This document shows, piece after piece, positions 8,575 to 17,958 of a DNA stretch of 64,000 nt. The translations under genes and the position numbers were made by a program. The notes below the pieces were generated by a model that saw only the letters and a list, made by a program, of their open reading frames with translations, was not told where the DNA came from and made no database searches. The stretch comes from JACKAQ01 sp020634975 [NCBI: Calditrichia bacterium] (GTDB taxonomy: Bacteria; Calditrichota; Calditrichia; RBG-13-44-9): positions 2,976,001 to 3,040,000 of the forward strand of contig JACKAQ010000001.1 of NCBI GenBank assembly GCA_020634975.1. The letters run 5' to 3'. Within the stretch, counting starts at the first letter, position 1, and every line of letters starts with the position of its first letter.

Positions 8575-9855
8575 ATGAAGTCAACGCAAGGTTTTTTATT
8601 ATTTTTGGCGACAACATTGTTGATGATAAACATATCCGGGTTTGCCCAGGAAGAAGAATCCGAACCCGCTGATTGTCGTCCCGCCAGCCTTGAATCGCCG
8701 TACGATAAATTTAAAGACGACAGCCTCGATCCCCAGCAGGTGAACATTTGGTATAGCTACGCTTACGAAAATTACAAACATGAGCAGTGGGAAAAAGCCG
8801 TTTCTTATTACTGGAAAGTAATGGTAAACGACCAAACCGGACGTCTGGAAAAAGTAACCTACGGCAAACTGGTCGATTGTTACAAAAATATCGGTAAAAC
8901 AGCCAGCGACAACAAAGTATATCTGGACAGCACATTTTTGGTTATTTATCGCGGGCTGGAAAAATATCCGGATAACGCCAGCCTCCATTTCCATGCCGGC
9001 AACCTGCATCGCGGGCTCGGGCAAAGCGAATGCGCCATTCCGCATTATCAGGAAATGGTCAAAGCATATCCGAAAGAAGTAAATTATCTGAAAGCACTGG
9101 TTGACCTTTATTTGGATGTTGATGACGAACAAGCCATCGACGCCCAGAAAAAAGTGACGGAAATGGATCCTTCACTGGAAGAGCAGCTCAAATACAAAAA
9201 TATTTTGGAACGCTTTGGTCGCGATCCGATGAAAGCCGTTGTCGAAGCTTTTGAAAAAGACAGCACCAATTTGACCGTCTGCATTAACCTGGCAACCGAA
9301 GCGTTGCAACGGGGCAGCTACGAACTGGTGTTGCGCGCTGCTGCCGCAGGATTGAAAATTGAATCCAACAATGTTCCGCTGCTGGATTCCCAGGCGAAGG
9401 CTTTCGAAGGTTTGGGCAGAATGAACGATGCCATATCCAGCTATCGAGAAATTACCAATGCCGATCCGGACAATGTAAATGCGTATTGCTCTCTGGCGTT
9501 GGCTTATGCCAGTGTCAAAAATTTTTCCGCGGCAAAATCGCAGGTGAACAAAGCTATTTCGATGGATTCCCAAAACGGATTGCCGTTTATCACGCTCGGG
9601 CAAATTATTGAAGAAGCGATCGATTATTGCTCCAACAAACGCGGCAAAAACGAATACAATTATGATGATAATCTGGCATTCGAAATCGCCGGACGTGAAT
9701 ATGCCAAAGCCAAACGCGACCCGAATTACGCGGCGCGTGCCGATAGCCGCATTAATGCGCTGAAGCCGTTTTACCGCACCAAAGAGCAAGTTTTTCTTCG
9801 CCAGAACAACACGACCATCAAAGATGCCTGCTACACAAGCTGGTTATCTTATTAA
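8575..9855 (+). CDS. Secreted/periplasmic TPR-repeat protein
   Basis: A 426-residue protein with a clear signal peptide (cleavage near GFAQ, about residue 25) behind a strong GAGGAGGA ribosome binding site. The mature chain is a series of tetratricopeptide-like helical hairpins (YSYAYENYKHEQWEKAVSYYW, LHFHAGNLHRGLGQSECAIPHY, AYCSLALAYASVKNFSAAKSQ). It probably acts as a scaffold for envelope complexes. Cys residues are conserved in pairs near the N- and C-termini (DCR.., DACYTSW). A terminator follows at 9885. Confidence 0.75.
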   Translation: MKSTQGFLLFLATTLLMINISGFAQEEESEPADCRPASLESPYDKFKDDSLDPQQVNIWYSYAYENYKHEQWEKAVSYYWKVMVNDQTGRLEKVTYGKLVDCYKNIGKTASDNKVYLDSTFLVIYRGLEKYPDNASLHFHAGNLHRGLGQSECAIPHYQEMVKAYPKEVNYLKALVDLYLDVDDEQAIDAQKKVTEMDPSLEEQLKYKNILERFGRDPMKAVVEAFEKDSTNLTVCINLATEALQRGSYELVLRAAAAGLKIESNNVPLLDSQAKAFEGLGRMNDAISSYREITNADPDNVNAYCSLALAYASVKNFSAAKSQVNKAISMDSQNGLPFITLGQIIEEAIDYCSNKRGKNEYNYDDNLAFEIAGREYAKAKRDPNYAARADSRINALKPFYRTKEQVFLRQNNTTIKDACYTSWLSY

Positions 9856-9884
9856 AAATATGTGATTTAAACAAAATTGCTAAA

Positions 9885-9917
9885 ACTCCTGCATTTGCAT
9901 CCTGCAGGAGTTTTTTT
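9885..9917 (+). terminator. Rho-independent terminator after the TPR gene
   Basis: A 9-bp stem ACTCCTGCA/TGCAGGAGT (9885-9893 with 9903-9911) followed by a run of seven T (9911-9917). Confidence 0.9.
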
Positions 9918-10042
9918 ATTTCTGCCAATGTGCCGGACAAGATGAAAGATTCTTTTTCGGTTATGAAAAAACCGAAATCATACCTATTTTTACAAATTAT
10001 TCGTAAATGAAATAATGCCAAATCGAAAGCAATGGAGCAGCC

Positions 10043-11350
10043 ATGTTAGATCATTTGAAAGCGTTCGATCCGGAGGTGTTTGCGGCAATTCAGGGAGAAG
10101 TTCAGCGGGAAAATACCACGCTGGAATTGATCGCATCGGAAAATTTTGTTAGCCAGGCCGTGCTGGAAACCGCCGGTTGTGTGATGACCAATAAATACGC
10201 CGAAGGCTACCCGTCCAAACGGTATTACGGCGGTTGCGAATTTGTGGACATAGCCGAAGACCTTGCACGGGATCGCGCCAAAGCGCTGTTCGGTGCGGAA
10301 TATGCGAATGTTCAACCGCATGCCGGTGCGCAGGCAAATCAGGCGGTGTATTTCACATTTTGCCAACCCGGCGATACGGTTTTGGGAATGAATCTCGCGC
10401 ACGGCGGTCATTTGACCCACGGCAGCCCGGTTAATTTTTCTGGCAAACTATACAATATTGTCCCTTACGGCGTCGGTAAAGATACCGGGCGAATTGATAT
10501 GGATGAGGTCGCCAAAAAAGCCCGCGAGCACAAACCGCGATTAATTATCGTTGGTGCCAGCGCATACAGCCGTTTTTATGAATTTGATAAATTCCGGGAA
10601 ATTGCCGATGAAGTGGGTGCGATTTTATGGGCAGATATTGCCCATCCGGCCGGACTCATTGCTGCCGGTGTGCATCCCTCGCCGATTCCGTTCTGCGATG
10701 TCGTAACCACTACTACCCACAAAACCCTGCGGGGTCCGCGCGGTGGGATGATTTTGATGGGCAAAGATCGCGAAAATAAAATGGGCATTGTCGCACCGAA
10801 ATCCGGGCGGGTGAAAATGCTTTCCGAAATAATGGACAGCACCGTGATGCCAGGGATTCAGGGTGGACCGCTGATGCACATCATCGCTGCGAAAGCTGTT
10901 GCATTTAAAGAAGCATTGCAGCCGGAGTTTAAAGCTTATGCCAAACAGGTGATCAAAAATGCGCAAGCTTTGGCAAGTGCACTGGTGGAAAATGGTTACA
11001 AAATCGTTTCCGGCGGAACAGAAAATCACGTGATGCTGGTCGATTTGACCGAAAGCGGCGTTACCGGCCGCGATGCGGAAGATGCGCTGCACGAAGCAGG
11101 AATTACCGTGAACAAAAATATGGTGCCGTTCGATTCGCGCAGCCCGTTTGTCACCAGCGGCATCCGGTTGGGCGCCGCCGCGCTGACCACTCGCGGATTC
11201 ACTGAAGATGAAATGAAACGCATTGCACAAATGATCGATCGGGTGCTCAAAAATGTGGGCAACGAAACGGTGTACGCCCAGGTTCGCGGCGAAATCGCCG
11301 AAATGTGCAAAGGTTTCCCGCTGTATGATTTTGGAAAAATGAAATCGTAA
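10043..11350 (+). CDS. glyA: Serine hydroxymethyltransferase
   Basis: A 435-residue PLP enzyme that converts serine plus tetrahydrofolate to glycine plus 5,10-methylene-THF. The family motifs are intact: N-terminal [20 protein letters not shown], the Schiff-base segment [14 protein letters not shown] with Lys at residue 227, and QGGPLMH. Length is normal. The gene stands alone between two terminators. Together with metF about 5.5 kb downstream it supplies one-carbon units, but the two are not in one operon. Confidence 0.97.
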   Translation: MLDHLKAFDPEVFAAIQGEVQRENTTLELIASENFVSQAVLETAGCVMTNKYAEGYPSKRYYGGCEFVDIAEDLARDRAKALFGAEYANVQPHAGAQANQAVYFTFCQPGDTVLGMNLAHGGHLTHGSPVNFSGKLYNIVPYGVGKDTGRIDMDEVAKKAREHKPRLIIVGASAYSRFYEFDKFREIADEVGAILWADIAHPAGLIAAGVHPSPIPFCDVVTTTTHKTLRGPRGGMILMGKDRENKMGIVAPKSGRVKMLSEIMDSTVMPGIQGGPLMHIIAAKAVAFKEALQPEFKAYAKQVIKNAQALASALVENGYKIVSGGTENHVMLVDLTESGVTGRDAEDALHEAGITVNKNMVPFDSRSPFVTSGIRLGAAALTTRGFTEDEMKRIAQMIDRVLKNVGNETVYAQVRGEIAEMCKGFPLYDFGKMKS

Positions 11351-11377
11351 GTTGAGCTAAAACATAGGTTTATTGCG

Positions 11378-11406
11378 AAAGCGCCATGAATAGTGGCGCT
11401 TTTTTT
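11378..11406 (+). terminator. Rho-independent terminator after glyA
   Basis: Stem AAAGCGCCA/TGGCGCTTT (11378-11386 with 11394-11402) with a T run to 11406. It lies against the 3' end of the convergent AlkD-like gene. Confidence 0.88.
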
Positions 11407-12090
11407 ATGCCGAAAATTTGTTGCGGATACGGTCGCCGGTGAGATGCGCCAGCACGTCCATCGCCTGGCAGGAATTGTCGCCGTAATCCACCGTTACTTT
11501 GCCGATAGCGCGGGCGGCGGCAACGCTGCGTTCGTACAGCGGTTTGCTGCGCTGCCCAATCATCAGTAACGCGCTATTCATTCCATCTTTTACAAAATTT
11601 TCCTCCGTTTGCAACTCCCGTTCGATGCGTTCGATATAGGGCAAAAAATAGTCATCGGGCAATTTTTTGTCATTTTTGGCGATCTGGTAAAGCAACTGGA
11701 AGCCGCAACTGCGTTTCAGGCTGTCGCTGTTGGTCATCCAATCTTCGGCAAGCGGCACCAAAAATCCGACTTTTGGGAGAAGCGTGCTGCAATACACGTG
11801 CGTCAAAGACCAGGGTGTAAGCTCTGCAACCTGCCGGTCAACCTGTTCACGGGTAACTTGTTTCGCTTCATCAATCAGAATTGCCAATATTTTTGCGTCA
11901 TAGTTGGTTTCATGCCACAATTCCATTGCCAGTTCGTGATTTTTGCCAACCTGTTTGGCCAATTTTTTGAGTTGGGTTAACCCGATGCCATAAGCTGCTC
12001 AAACCAGGAATTTGCGGTGATTTTTCCCAATAGCCACACCACGTTCGTTGCGGTTTTCTGTAATAATTGCAAAACATCTGTTCCGGTCAT
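11405..12090 (-). pseudogene. AlkD-like DNA alkylation repair protein, frameshifted near the N-terminus
   Basis: The frame open from 11962 to 11405 encodes a HEAT-like repeat protein matching the DNA alkylation repair family (KNHELAMELW, YDAKILAILIDEAKQVT, CGFQLLYQIAKNDKKL). It lacks the first ~45 residues. Those residues are found upstream in another frame from an ATG at 12090 behind GGAG (MTGTDVLQLLQKT...). Restoring one missing G near 12000 (TTTGAGC to TTTGGAGC on the minus strand) joins the two as ...SWFGAAYGIGLTQLKK, giving a normal length of about 228 residues. AlkD removes bulky N3/N7-alkylated bases. It may be a genuine lesion, or an assembly error in line with the two genes next to it. 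Confidence 0.75.
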
Positions 12091-12155
12091 TTGGTCTCCG
12101 GATTTTTCGATTTGAAAAATAAACCATTTTTTCAACCGAATCAATTGCGGTGGAT

Positions 12156-12183
12156 AAAAAAGCCGCCGGAAAATCCGGCGGCT
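12156..12183 (-). terminator. Rho-independent terminator after the SGNH hydrolase gene
   Basis: A 10-bp perfect stem AGCCGCCGGA/TCCGGCGGCT (12161-12183) with a minus-strand U run (12161-12156). Confidence 0.9.
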
Positions 12184-12215
12184 CGAATAAAAATAGAAAG
12201 CAAATTTAATTCAGG

Positions 12216-13667
12216 CTATTGCACGAAAATAGCTTTTGCCTGGTTCGCTGCTTCAACAGAGAAATTGCTCATCTGTGCACCGGTATATGTCCCCGGAAAT
12301 CATCGGCATTAACCAGTGGTATGGAAATATCTGCTGAGAGTGAGTTCTTTTGATGATTTCGTTGGCAATGATGGCATAACCTGCACTGTTGGGATGACAC
12401 CGTCCAAGCTGAAAGCGGTATTCGCCGGATCGAGAAAAACAAATCTGCCGCTAAATCCATCGATGCCGATTGGTTCAGTTCGGTCAATTTGGCGTTTGCA
12501 TCTACCAGGGATTCCGGCAGCGGCTGCAATGCCGAAATGATTTGATTAAACTCCGCAACCGCCTGAATCAACGCAGTTTCTTCGGCTGCAGTAATCGTCA
12601 GGCTGTCGGAATTGAAATGCCGCTGGGGGTTAATCCCTGCGATCATCCCCTGAACGGTTGCCTGTGCCTGCGCTGCGGCAACTGCCTGCGGCGTGCCAAG
12701 GCTGATTAACAGGATGGCAATTGCGGCTGAATCAGGAATGCCCAATCCGTTTGCCCGATATTCGCCGATAAACGGCAGAAGAATATGTTTGATGGTGCTG
12801 CCGGTTTCTGCTGTAATTAAAGGCAGATACAACTCGCCTGCACCCGGATCAAAATCTACGGGTTGGGAAGTGGATCAAATACAACCGGAACCGGGCTGCC
12901 GATGCCGGGACGTTCTTTATAGATAGCCCGTCGAGGATATTGACGTAAGGAATATCAGTAACGTTGGGAATGTTTAATAAAACGATGCCGACGTTTCCAT
13001 CGCGGATTTTGCCAAGTTCCTGAATCAGTTTGGTATAATCTGCCTGAAAATTGGCGATGGTGATTTGTCAGGTCGCCGCCAGCAAGGGCTGCGCCCAAAA
13101 CATCGTTGTTACCCAGCCAGGCACCACAAGTGTCGGATTCAGAATTTTGGCTGTTCCACCTGAGTCATATTGGCAAATTGGGATTGCGCAGGATGAGGTC
13201 AAAGAATGGATTATTGCCTGCGCTTGCCGCGCCGGTGGCATTGAGTCCCTGATTTAAGTTTGCACCGGGAATGCCAAGATTGTCATACGGACGTGCGAGG
13301 GTTGCATTTTGAGCAGTGCTAATGGATTGGTATGTCCGCGTGTGCAATTGTCCGGTAGCGGAATTAAATCCAGCACGCCAACGCCCGGTGTGCTGCTGAT
13401 ACCGGGATTGCCGATCAGCGGTTGCTCGAAATGTTCCGATTTTCCCATTTGCCGGGCGATGAGCGCCGGAAAACTGTTTACCTGAAAATCTTCGCTAAAC
13501 CGCCGGATTGAAAACCGGCAGTCAGGCTGTTGCCGATAAACACTACTTTGTTTAATGCCAGTTGATCTTTTTAATGGTAGTAATTTCAGGCTGGGTCGGG
13601 TCTTTCAGTTCACAGGCAGTAAACACGACCAGCACAGCAAATAATATAAAGGTCAGAATTTTTTCAT
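12216..13667 (-). pseudogene. SGNH/GDSL-family lipoprotein hydrolase, broken by many single-base frameshifts
   Basis: Restoring frame yields a protein of about 480 residues. It has a lipoprotein signal ending VVFTACELKD, the nucleophile block VVFIGNSLTAGF (around 13540), a PWLGNND-like block III (around 13100) and a C-terminal FSLDGVHPNSAGYAIIANE block with the catalytic Asp/His (around 12390), ending at TAG 12216-12218. The frame breaks at least ten times. Clear cases are in the AAAAAA run after the start codon, AACTGG for AACCTGG, CAGCCAAAA for CAGGCCAAAA, GTGCCTGG for GTGCCCTGG, GTCATCC for GTCCATCC and TTCCGGGG for TTCCCGGGG. Every case I resolved is one missing base. Either the assembly is poor here or the gene has decayed. 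Confidence 0.8.
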
Positions 13668-13707
13668 TTTAGTTCTCCTAAATATAGAATTTTCAATCGT
13701 GTTTGTA

Positions 13708-14988
13708 TTAGCGAATCTGGTAACCAAAACTCAGCATGAATAAATCTGCCCGGGAATTATATTCGCCATTAAAGCCGTTGTCGTTTTGCCAACGCCGTCT
13801 TCGACGGTGGAACGTTTGCCAATGTCCACAAACATATATCCGGCGTCCACATTAAATTTGCCTGCTTTATACCCAACACCAACGGAATAGTCGTTGCGGG
13901 TGTCGTCCGGCAGCAACGGGCTGACAGATTGGATCGGCTGCGGAGTTTTATCATAAATATACCCGGCGCGTAATTGCCAGATTGTGTTCAGGTCATAATG
14001 GGCGCCCAACCGGATTTGATAAGAATTCTCGTAATCTTCCGGGATGGTTTGATTCAGGCGGGCATCATCGAACAAAAGGTCGATTTTCTTCGAATACGCT
14101 CCAGTTATACCAGGCATAGCCAATTTCTGCGCCGAAATTATCCATAAATTTATAATAGATACCTGTTGCCAATATATTGGGAATATCGATAAGCTGCCTG
14201 CCTTTTTGGTCAACAAACAGTCCATTGGCCAATGCTGCTGTTTTGGATCAAGGTTATCAAAACCGTAAAATCTGCGGTTGCTTCATTAAACTCGGTTGTT
14301 ACGGAGTGGCTGTAGCTTAGTCCCAGCCCTAACCGATCTGTTTTGTACATTAAACCGCCTGAAAAACCAAACGTCGGGTCGCCGCCCCATCCAACTCAAC
14401 GGTACCAACTTCTGTGCCGGTTCCGCCAACACCTTCCGTATTGAAAAGGAGGATATTCCGTTGTAAATTTACATTGGAAAAAATAATCTGTGCCCCAACG
14501 CCGATGCTCAGATTTTCGTTTATCCGGTAAGAAACTACGGGTGTCAAATAAAAAGTTTGCAAGGTCACATCCTTGGAAATAAAACGCCCCGGAAAATCAT
14601 CTTTCCATGCCACACCCAGTCCAAAGGGGTTGGTTAATGAAATACCAGCCGCAAACTTGTCTGTAAGCTGGTGAGTCAGGTGGATACCCACCGGCGGGAA
14701 AAACTGATCTTTTCCTTTGTGGATCGTCTGGTCAAAAACCGGGTCAGCGCCAATAAAACGGGATTTGGCAGCGATACCCGTAATACCGCCATAAAAGTGC
14801 GTCCCCTTTAAAAAACCAAGCCCTGCAGGGTTATAAAACAGCGTGGATGCATCATACGCCTGTGCAACAACGGCATTTCCCATTGATGCGGAACGCGCCC
14901 CAAATTCACCAATGCTAAACCCGCCAGCCATCAGCGAGCTGCTGAGCAACAGGCAGGCGATTGTTGAAAATAAAGATTTACCCATCAT
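13708..14988 (-). pseudogene. FadL/OmpP1-like outer-membrane transport protein, frameshifted
   Basis: It starts at ATG 14988 behind GGAGG and has a signal peptide (LLLSSSLMAGGFS). Next comes the FadL hallmark SIGEFGARSASMGNAVVAQAYDASTLFYNPAG, split over the N-terminal plug, and then beta-barrel strands ending in ...SFGYQIR, a C-terminal aromatic pattern typical of barrels. The protein would be about 430 residues. The frame breaks several times by one missing base, for example in a G run near 14388 (DGGGDPTFGFSGG restored), near 14256 (ADFTGFDNLD restored) and near 13785 (GKNDNGFNGEY restored). It probably transports hydrophobic compounds; the adjacent SGNH hydrolase might release its substrate. 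Confidence 0.8.
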
Positions 14989-15296
14989 TTGTCCTCCAAT
15001 AACAGTTGACCTAATTGAGAAATCATTTTTAATACGGATTTCCGTTAAGTTAATAATGTATAAGAATACGATTAGAAAATTTTGTGAAAAATTAATCAAA
15101 ATGCAATGAAAATAGAACAAAGTGCAGTGAACGAATGGCAACTAGAAACACCCGCCACCGATATCAAATATTACCATAATCTGTTTGAATTTACCCCGGT
15201 TTGGGGTTAATTTTGAACTTTATGATTTAAAATATTACGCATGTAAACAAAAATATGCAGTTATCTGCCAAATGCAGACTAAGAAAGGAGTTGTTT
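14989..15296. other. Intergenic divergent-promoter region between the FadL-like gene and phosphofructokinase
   Basis: 308 nt, AT-rich, between divergently transcribed genes. It must hold promoters for both. I could not single out a convincing -35/-10 pair, and I see no RNA structure or gene in it. The phosphofructokinase ribosome binding site (AAGGAG, 15285-15290) lies at its right end. Confidence 0.5.
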
Positions 15297-16706
15297 ATGT
15301 CTCGTGCGCCAAAAAAATTGGCTATTTTAGTGGGTGGGGGACCTGCGCCGGGTATCAATAGTGTTATCAGTGCTGCCACCATTCGCGCCATTCTGGAAGG
15401 TGTGGAAGTTGTTGGTGTTTTAGACGGATTCAAATGGTTAATGCAGGGAGATATCGATCATACCCGCGAATTGACAATCGATAACACCAGCCGGATTCAT
15501 TTCCGTGGTGGATCATATATTGGCATTGCCCGCGATAACCCGACCAAAGACGACAAACATCTGGAAAATACCGTAACATCACTGTTGCGTTTGAATGTGG
15601 ATAAGTTGATCACCATTGGTGGTGACGACACCGCATACAGCGCGCTGAAGGTGGAAGAAATGGCTGCCGGTCGCATCCGGGTTTGCCACGTTCCCAAAAC
15701 CATCGATAACGATCTGGATTTACCGCACGGCATTCCCACATTCGGCTACCAAACCGCCCGGCACATCGGCGTGGAAATTGTCAAAAGCCTGATGGTAGAT
15801 GCCCAAACCACATCCCGCTGGTATTTTGTGGTATCCATGGGTCGCAAAGCCGGGCACCTGGCATTGGGCATCGGGAAAGCTGCCGGCGCAACGCTGACGC
15901 TTATTCCCGAAGAATTCCCGAACGAAACCATCCGGCTGGATCAAATGGTGGATATTCTGGTTGGTGCCATCATCAAACGGATGAGCTACGGCCGTTCGGA
16001 CGGTGTGGCCATCATCGCAGAAGGTTTGGTGGAACGGCTGGATCCGGCTGATCTGGAAGTGCTGCTGAATGTGGAGCGCGATGCGCACGATAACGTCCGG
16101 CTTGCCGAAGTGAACTTTGGTGAAATCCTCAAATATCACGTTCAGGCAAAATTGAAAGAACTTTCGCTGAAAACCACGATCGTTGCCAAAAATATCGGCT
16201 ACGAACTTCGCTGCGCCGATCCCATTCCGTTCGACATGGAATACACCCGCGACCTCGGTTTTTGCGCCGCCCAATTTGTGCTGGAAGGCGGCAACGCGGC
16301 AATGGTTTCTATTCAGGAAGGGCATTTTGTGCCGCTGTATTTTAAAGATATCATCGATCCCACAACCAAACGCACCAAAGTGCGGATGGTGGATGTCAGT
16401 GCGGAATCGTTTTTTATCGCCCGGCGATACATGCTTCGCCTGAATAAATCCGATTTCGAAGATCCGCATGAATTGGCAAAATATGCCGCTACCTGCGGGA
16501 TGTCGCTCAAAAATTTTGAGAAGCGTTTCCGCAATATCATCGATAACGACAAACTGTATCAGGTAAAACAGCGCGTCCGCAAAGATGACAGTAATGAGAA
16601 AGATATCATCAAAGCGACGGTAACGGAAAGCAATCTCGTTTACGAACAGAAAGCCAAAAAGAAACCGGATAGCGAAAAGAAGGCGGACACCGAAAAGAAA
16701 GGCTGA
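15297..16706 (+). CDS. 6-phosphofructokinase, probably pyrophosphate-dependent type
   Basis: A 469-residue protein from ATG 15297 (RBS AAGGAG; an in-frame ATG at 15255 has no RBS). It phosphorylates fructose-6-phosphate in glycolysis. The family blocks are GGGPAPGINSVISA, ITIGGDDTAYSA, PKTIDNDLDLPHGIPTFGYQTA and MGRKAGHLALGIG. GGDD in place of GGDG and PKTIDND in place of PGTIDND are the residues associated with PPi as donor instead of ATP, and would make the step reversible. The last ~60 residues are a Lys/Asp/Glu-rich tail (KKKPDSEKKADTEKKG) outside the fold. Confidence 0.88.
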   Translation: MSRAPKKLAILVGGGPAPGINSVISAATIRAILEGVEVVGVLDGFKWLMQGDIDHTRELTIDNTSRIHFRGGSYIGIARDNPTKDDKHLENTVTSLLRLNVDKLITIGGDDTAYSALKVEEMAAGRIRVCHVPKTIDNDLDLPHGIPTFGYQTARHIGVEIVKSLMVDAQTTSRWYFVVSMGRKAGHLALGIGKAAGATLTLIPEEFPNETIRLDQMVDILVGAIIKRMSYGRSDGVAIIAEGLVERLDPADLEVLLNVERDAHDNVRLAEVNFGEILKYHVQAKLKELSLKTTIVAKNIGYELRCADPIPFDMEYTRDLGFCAAQFVLEGGNAAMVSIQEGHFVPLYFKDIIDPTTKRTKVRMVDVSAESFFIARRYMLRLNKSDFEDPHELAKYAATCGMSLKNFEKRFRNIIDNDKLYQVKQRVRKDDSNEKDIIKATVTESNLVYEQKAKKKPDSEKKADTEKKG

Positions 16707-16731
16707 TTCGCCATAGCCAACGTTCGGATAA

Positions 16732-16769
16732 ATGCCCGGATTCTGCCGGTTAGCGGCAGCGCCGGGCAT
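16732..16769 (+). terminator. Stem-loop after phosphofructokinase (possible terminator)
   Basis: Nested inverted repeats: ATGCCCGG (16732-16739) with CCGGGCAT (16762-16769), and inside it CTGCCG/CGGCAG. There is no strong U tract, so termination is uncertain. Confidence 0.45.
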
Positions 16770-16814
16770 TTCCGTAATTACCCCTTCATCAGTTGAAAAG
16801 GAATCCAAACAGAA

Positions 16815-17765
16815 ATGCATGTTATTGACGCGCTGAAAAATGCCAAAAAAATGTTGATTTCATTGGAGATAACGCCGCCAAATAAAGGCACGAGCATCGA
16901 TGAATTATACACAACGCTGGATGAATTAATGCCGTTCAATCCGGCGTTTATTAACGTTACTTATCACCAGCCGCAGGTGGTTTACGAAGAAATTGACGGG
17001 GTTATTCACCGGGTGCCGAAACGCAAAAAACCGGGAACGGTGGGGATTTGCGCATCCATTGCCAACCGCTATAATATTGATATGGTCCCGCATTTTAGCT
17101 GCGGTGGTTTCGATAAATACGAAACCGAAGATGCGCTGATCGATCTGCATTACCTCGGTTTGCACAATATTCTGGCGCTACGCGGCGATCCGCCGTTGGG
17201 CTACAACCAGTTTATTCCGGAAAAAGGCGGGCACCGGTTCGCGTGGGAATTGGTCAAACAAATCACCGATATGAACCGCGGATTATACATCGAAGATCTG
17301 GAAGATCCGCAGCCAACCAATTTTTGCATCGGCGTTGCCGGATATCCGGAAAAACATTTTGAATCGCCCAATAGCGAAAAAGATTTGCTGCACCTCAAAA
17401 AGAAAGTGGAACAAGGGGCGCATTACATCATCACCCAAATGTTTTTCGATTTTTCGTATTACAAAAATTTTGTGGAAAAAGCCCGCGATGTCGGCATCAC
17501 CGTTCCGATTATTCCGGGAATTAAACCGCTGTCCAGCGTTAAACAATTGCACGCTATTCCCCGGACATTCCACGTAACTATTCCCAACGAAATTGTGGAC
17601 GGAATGGAAGCCGCCAAAACACCGGAGCAAGCTCGCAAGGTTGCCACGGAAAAAATTTCGACGTTGTGCAAACAATTAATCGATTACAAAGTGCCCGGCA
17701 TCCATTTATACACGATGGGTCGCGGTCGCGCCACCAAAGATTTGTTGATGGCTCTAAACGCCTGA
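16815..17765 (+). CDS. metF: 5,10-methylenetetrahydrofolate reductase
   Basis: A 316-residue flavoprotein (TIM barrel) that reduces methylene-THF to methyl-THF for methionine synthesis. Visible family segments are the N-terminal SLEITPPNKG (catalytic Glu), FINVTYH, GLHNILALRGDPP (FAD/folate region), FCIGVAGYPEKH, GAHYIITQMFFD and VPIIPGIKPL. Length is normal for the bacterial catalytic domain. No SAM riboswitch is seen upstream. Confidence 0.95.
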   Translation: MHVIDALKNAKKMLISLEITPPNKGTSIDELYTTLDELMPFNPAFINVTYHQPQVVYEEIDGVIHRVPKRKKPGTVGICASIANRYNIDMVPHFSCGGFDKYETEDALIDLHYLGLHNILALRGDPPLGYNQFIPEKGGHRFAWELVKQITDMNRGLYIEDLEDPQPTNFCIGVAGYPEKHFESPNSEKDLLHLKKKVEQGAHYIITQMFFDFSYYKNFVEKARDVGITVPIIPGIKPLSSVKQLHAIPRTFHVTIPNEIVDGMEAAKTPEQARKVATEKISTLCKQLIDYKVPGIHLYTMGRGRATKDLLMALNA

Positions 17766-17838
17766 CCTGTGATAATTTTGCCGCTACTGTGAGTATTATT
17801 CACACCCGCTTTCGGAAAACCGACATCGAAAAATATCA

Positions 17839-17869
17839 ACGCAAGTGATTGAAAAACAGTCGCTTGCGT
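17839..17869 (+). terminator. Stem-loop after metF
   Basis: ACGCAAGTGA pairs with TCGCTTGCGT (one G-T) across an 11-nt A-rich loop, with an outer ATCAAC/GTTGAT pairing. No long U tract follows, so it may be a processing or weak termination structure. Confidence 0.4.
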
Positions 17870-17958
17870 AATTGTTGATACGGCGTTAAAAAAATGTGGC
17901 ATTTAATTTGTCCTTTAATCCATGGGAAAACGGAACACAACCAATGGAGGAATATGTC

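Noticed and set aside
15720-16820. A 366-residue open frame on the minus strand
   Set aside because: It is an antisense shadow of the phosphofructokinase gene, with no ribosome binding site or family match.
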